64,000 nt of DNA from QHXW01 sp963752965. GTDB lineage: Bacteria > Acidobacteriota > Terriglobia > Bryobacterales > Bryobacteraceae. Numbering within the stretch: position 1 is the stretch's first letter; each line of letters opens with the position of its first letter. The position numbers and the translations under genes are program-made. The stretch spans positions 12,329 to 76,328 of the forward strand of contig CAVWAJ010000020.1 of assembly GCA_963752965.1 (NCBI GenBank), given 5' to 3'. The notes beneath the pieces were generated by a model. It did not search any database and was not told the origin of the DNA. It was given only the letters and a program-made list of their open reading frames with translations. Shown here one piece after another: positions 61,561 to 64,000 of the stretch.

Positions 61561-62136
61561 TTAGCCGCCGATCCAATTTGGTTTACTGTCTATCTTTTTA
61601 GTGATTTACGAGAGCTGAAACAAGACTGCCGAAGGTTGGGAGCCCGTCGCTAACTGCCATCCCGGATTGAACACTAACCGCCATTAACAGGCTGCCGGCT
61701 TTCCATCCGAAAACGGTAACTAACAAGAACCGAACTCAACCTCGGAGATACAACTCTAGTGGGCATCCTCGTCTGCTGCTCTCAACACGTGCACACAGCT
61801 CCGCCCGCAGCGGAACTCAACAGCGTTGCTAACTTAGTTGAAGGGAGACGCGAAAAAACCCCGGCGTGGGGGCGTTCGATGGACCTCGTACATCTTTGTG
61901 TACTTGGTCGTCTTCCTTACATTACACTGGGCACCAGGAATGTTCAAGCACTTTGCTGAGAATATCTTCCGGCCCCCGCGCCGCATTGCCGAGCGCGTTT
62001 GGTGTTCCTTCCGCTTCACTCTGGTTAAGAACGCGTGCCGTTCCGCTGCCCGGCGGAGGGCCATCTTCGGATATTATTGTTTCGCCTCAGGGAACTGGGC
62101 TAATATCCTCTGTAGAAAGCTGTTTCGGAGATCTCA
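61561..62136. other. Intergenic region, no convincing gene
   Basis: About 575 bases between the divergent giant protein gene and a small gene at 62137. Frames crossing 61838-62064 on both strands have no ribosome site and look like chance translations; the minus-strand phrase TTKYTKMY recurs in spurious translations of intergenic DNA. The giant gene's promoter and that of the next gene must lie here. Confidence 0.5.
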
Positions 62137-62355
62137 ATGGCCAAGTTTGAGCTTACGAAGTCCATCGAAGCTCGCAAACTCAACCCGCGGACGAGAGTAC
62201 CGCTCAACGAGTACCAGACCATTCCTTTCGGCGCCATCATCGACAACCTGGTTGATAAAGGCGACGTGGAACATTTCTCTTATCTCGGCGAGCACTATCA
62301 GTACCCCACCGGCGATTTGAAGGCCGCCTCCCGGCCGATCACACCTTTGGCCTGA
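62137..62355 (+). CDS. Small conserved-looking protein of unknown function
   Basis: 72 residues from an ATG with GGAG seven bases upstream. Balanced composition and a regular pattern (SIEARKLNPRTRVPLNEYQT, IPFGAIIDNLVDKGDVEHFS, YLGEHYQYP) suggest a folded protein, perhaps a small beta-barrel (R-V-P-L, I-P-F-G-A-I strands). No family name recalled. It converges on the M28 peptidase gene with 6 bases between stops. Confidence 0.6.
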   Translation: MAKFELTKSIEARKLNPRTRVPLNEYQTIPFGAIIDNLVDKGDVEHFSYLGEHYQYPTGDLKAASRPITPLA

Positions 62356-62361
62356 ATCCGG

Positions 62362-63840
62362 CTATTGCGGATGGTGGTCCCGCCACGCCCGCCAGTACCG
62401 TTCGGCTCGCGGTTCGTCCTGGTTCCATTTCGGTGGCTGCCGATTGTCAGCCAATAACAGCAGGCTCAATGCGATCATGCGGTCGACCTTGGCCATGTTG
62501 TCGTAGTCGATCTTCGTCCATTTGTCTCGGACCGTGTGGTAGTCCGAAAATTCGAAAGCCACCGCGACCGTGTGTGCCGGAATCCCCTGGTTGGCGAGAG
62601 GCGCATTATCACTTCGGTCAAAAAATGCCTCCCCGCCGGCCGCGTCGCTAAGGACGCGTACCCCGGTCTCTGCGCCAGCCGCCCGCAATGTGCGTCCAAG
62701 GTCGGAATACGCAAAGCCCGTCAATGTGACCTGTGCGAGATGCACGCCATCCGTCGCATCCGTGCGCCCCACCTGCTCCAGGTTCACGTCGGCCACGGTG
62801 TCCTCGATCGGAAATGCCGGATGCCGCGCATAGTACGACGAGCCCAATGTGCCTTCTTCCTCGCCGAAGAACGCCAGAAAAACAATACTGCGTTTGGGCC
62901 GAGGCTGAAGGGTTTCGAGCGCCGAAGCCAGTTCGATCACCGATACCGTTCCACTCCCGTCGTCGTTCGCCCCGTTGAAGATCCGGTCGCCAAGCCCAGG
63001 CGGCATCATGCCCAGGTGGTCGTAATGCGCCGTGACGAGAACATAGGTCTGGCGCAGAGCCGCATCCGATCCCCGCAGCAGCCCGATCACGTTGTGCAGC
63101 TTCACGTGCGACTCGCCGGCGGCGGGCAGGCGAACCGTGAGCGTGGCGCCCGTTGTACCTCGCTGAAGCAAGTCGAACCACGCGATTGCCTGTGGGCTAC
63201 GGCACATGATCACCGGCTCGTCAGAGTGCCGGACATCCGCATTGATGAGCGTGGAGTCCAGTTCCGCCAGACCGGAGAGCGAAAACATCAAGGTCAGCCT
63301 GGGTTGAATGCGCCGAATCACGCGTAACAAAACTCCGAACCTTCGGGCGGCTTCGCTGGCGCCCGCGCCGTTCAGTTCTGGCAACTTCACGGCCAGAACT
63401 TTGTCGCGGACATCCTCTGGCTCCAGATGATCTAGCGCGGCCTCGTCATCGGGATCGGCTTTGTACATCGCCACGCCCGATAGTTCCAGCGCGTCCTGAA
63501 AGCGAGGCGTAATGTCCTCGCGCCCGATCGAAAGGCGGCGCCCGTCGTGCTCGATCGTGATTTCGGTGCCGGCTTTAGGGAGTTGCCGCTCCAGCAGTTC
63601 GGCGGTCTGGAAGTAGCCGTCATCGCCGGCCGGCTCCAGGCCTGCGCGCCGAAACTGTGCGGCGATATATTCAGCGGCTAGATCGAGCCCGCGAGAAGGC
63701 GTGCCCCGCCCCTCCAGCAGGTCCGAAGCGAGGAACGACAGGTGCCCGCGCAACGAATTAGCGGAAATGCCATCCAGCGCCGCCTGCGCTCCCGGAGGCA
63801 ATGGTTGGCGCAGCGCTCCGTTTTGTTGCGCCAGCACCAC
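62362..63840 (-). CDS. M28-family zinc aminopeptidase, secreted
   Basis: 492 residues from the GTG at 63840. The M28 zinc site is complete: HYDHLG, NGANDDGSGTVSVIELA, FLAFFGEEEGTLGSSYY, DVNLEQVGRTD and the final YHTVRDKWTKIDYD. A PA-domain-like insert lies between (about 90-215). Taken literally the GTG start removes most of a signal peptide: reading on upstream gives RAAALFLLTAVVLAQ in frame, with no ATG, GTG or TTG before it. The best alternative is ATT at 63898-63900, which has GGAG about nine bases upstream and overlaps the preceding stop. The protein then would be about 512 residues and exported. Confidence 0.85.
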   Translation of the reverse strand: MVLAQQNGALRQPLPPGAQAALDGISANSLRGHLSFLASDLLEGRGTPSRGLDLAAEYIAAQFRRAGLEPAGDDGYFQTAELLERQLPKAGTEITIEHDGRRLSIGREDITPRFQDALELSGVAMYKADPDDEAALDHLEPEDVRDKVLAVKLPELNGAGASEAARRFGVLLRVIRRIQPRLTLMFSLSGLAELDSTLINADVRHSDEPVIMCRSPQAIAWFDLLQRGTTGATLTVRLPAAGESHVKLHNVIGLLRGSDAALRQTYVLVTAHYDHLGMMPPGLGDRIFNGANDDGSGTVSVIELASALETLQPRPKRSIVFLAFFGEEEGTLGSSYYARHPAFPIEDTVADVNLEQVGRTDATDGVHLAQVTLTGFAYSDLGRTLRAAGAETGVRVLSDAAGGEAFFDRSDNAPLANQGIPAHTVAVAFEFSDYHTVRDKWTKIDYDNMAKVDRMIALSLLLLADNRQPPKWNQDEPRAERYWRAWRDHHPQ

Positions 63841-63895
63841 GGCGGTAAGCAGGAACAGAGCAGCCGCTCGGGACTGGCGCCGGCTTCGAGGATGT

Positions 63896-64000
63896 TTAAT
63901 GCGGCAAATCTCCGTGGGGCTTCTTCTGCGTGATTTCGTCGTAGGTGTCTCTCACTTGGGCCGGCAGAAAATCCCCCACCCAGTGCTTGACGAACGGCGG
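63896..64000 (-). CDS. C-terminus of a gene running off the right edge
   Basis: A frame entering from the right edge reads PPFVKHWVGDFLPAQVRDTY and ends QKKPHGDLPH at a TAA (63896-63898). It keeps good codon sense over 34 codons and overlaps the start region of the M28 gene, suggesting an operon. The fragment is too short to name. Confidence 0.55.
   Translation of the reverse strand, partial: PPFVKHWVGDFLPAQVRDTYDEITQKKPHGDLPH

Noticed and set aside
61838..62320. 160-codon frame with a hydrophobic stretch before the M28 gene
   Set aside because: It overlaps the better-initiated 72-residue gene at 62137, has no clear ribosome site, and its second half is Arg/Ser-rich out-of-frame translation.

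Overview
The window is GC-rich chromosomal DNA from a Gram-negative bacterium, most likely an acidobacterium related to Candidatus Solibacter (Bryobacterales). The best single clue is the giant secreted protein at 56335-61560: its last ~240 residues look like the C-terminal domain first described in Solibacter (the TIGR03437 type). An outer-membrane porin, a YdiY-like barrel, a DUF2934 protein, a HU/TIR gene pair and many GTG/TTG starts fit this. Assignments rest on motif recognition by eye; no database search was run. No tRNA, rRNA, CRISPR array or intact insertion sequence was seen.

Layout. (1) 1-12.5 kb is a signalling island: three stand-alone receivers, a LuxR-type regulator with a degenerate receiver, a receiver-like protein, a chemoreceptor without an obvious HAMP domain, a porin, three consecutive SpoA (FliN-like) genes with no other flagellar gene, and a receiver-HPt-receiver protein. 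A probable transposase remnant lies at 4.8-5.0 kb. (2) 12.6-20.4 kb: a DUF481 barrel, then a tight minus-strand operon DUF1385-prfA-prmC-dinB-priA (translation termination, lesion bypass, replication restart). (3) 20.4-26.3 kb: a lone hydantoinase-B gene with a BNR-type secreted protein, an rrf2-cysK pair resembling CymR/CysK, two tandemly duplicated 59-residue secreted Lys/Thr-rich proteins, and an overlapping HU / HU-like-TIR gene pair. (4) 26.3-36.9 kb: uvrC, a toxin-antitoxin pair, two phosphoesterases, rsmE, then ruvA and ruvB separated by a TonB/TPR gene, an orphan HicB and a REP-like palindrome, followed by folK and pcm. (5) 37-48.7 kb: a transaldolase-like aldolase, a Dabb protein, pyrE, a polyprenyl-phosphate sugar transferase, a glgC-eno-gpmI run with overlapping stops and starts, rpsU, a zinc ribbon, glmU and yvcK. 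(6) 48.8-64 kb: a fused AmiE-like/NamZ-like cell-wall recycling enzyme, a small AT-hook gene behind a striking set of palindromes, an SSS-APC transporter pair, secreted TPR and Ig-repeat proteins, and an M28 peptidase. A gene C-terminus runs off the right end.

The most interesting candidates are the HU/TIR pair (25474-26257), the SpoA trio beside the phosphorelay protein (9244-12513), the AmiE-NamZ fusion (48828-51161), the palindrome-controlled small gene (51184-51539), and three consecutive G8 tracts inside ruvA (32718-32743).
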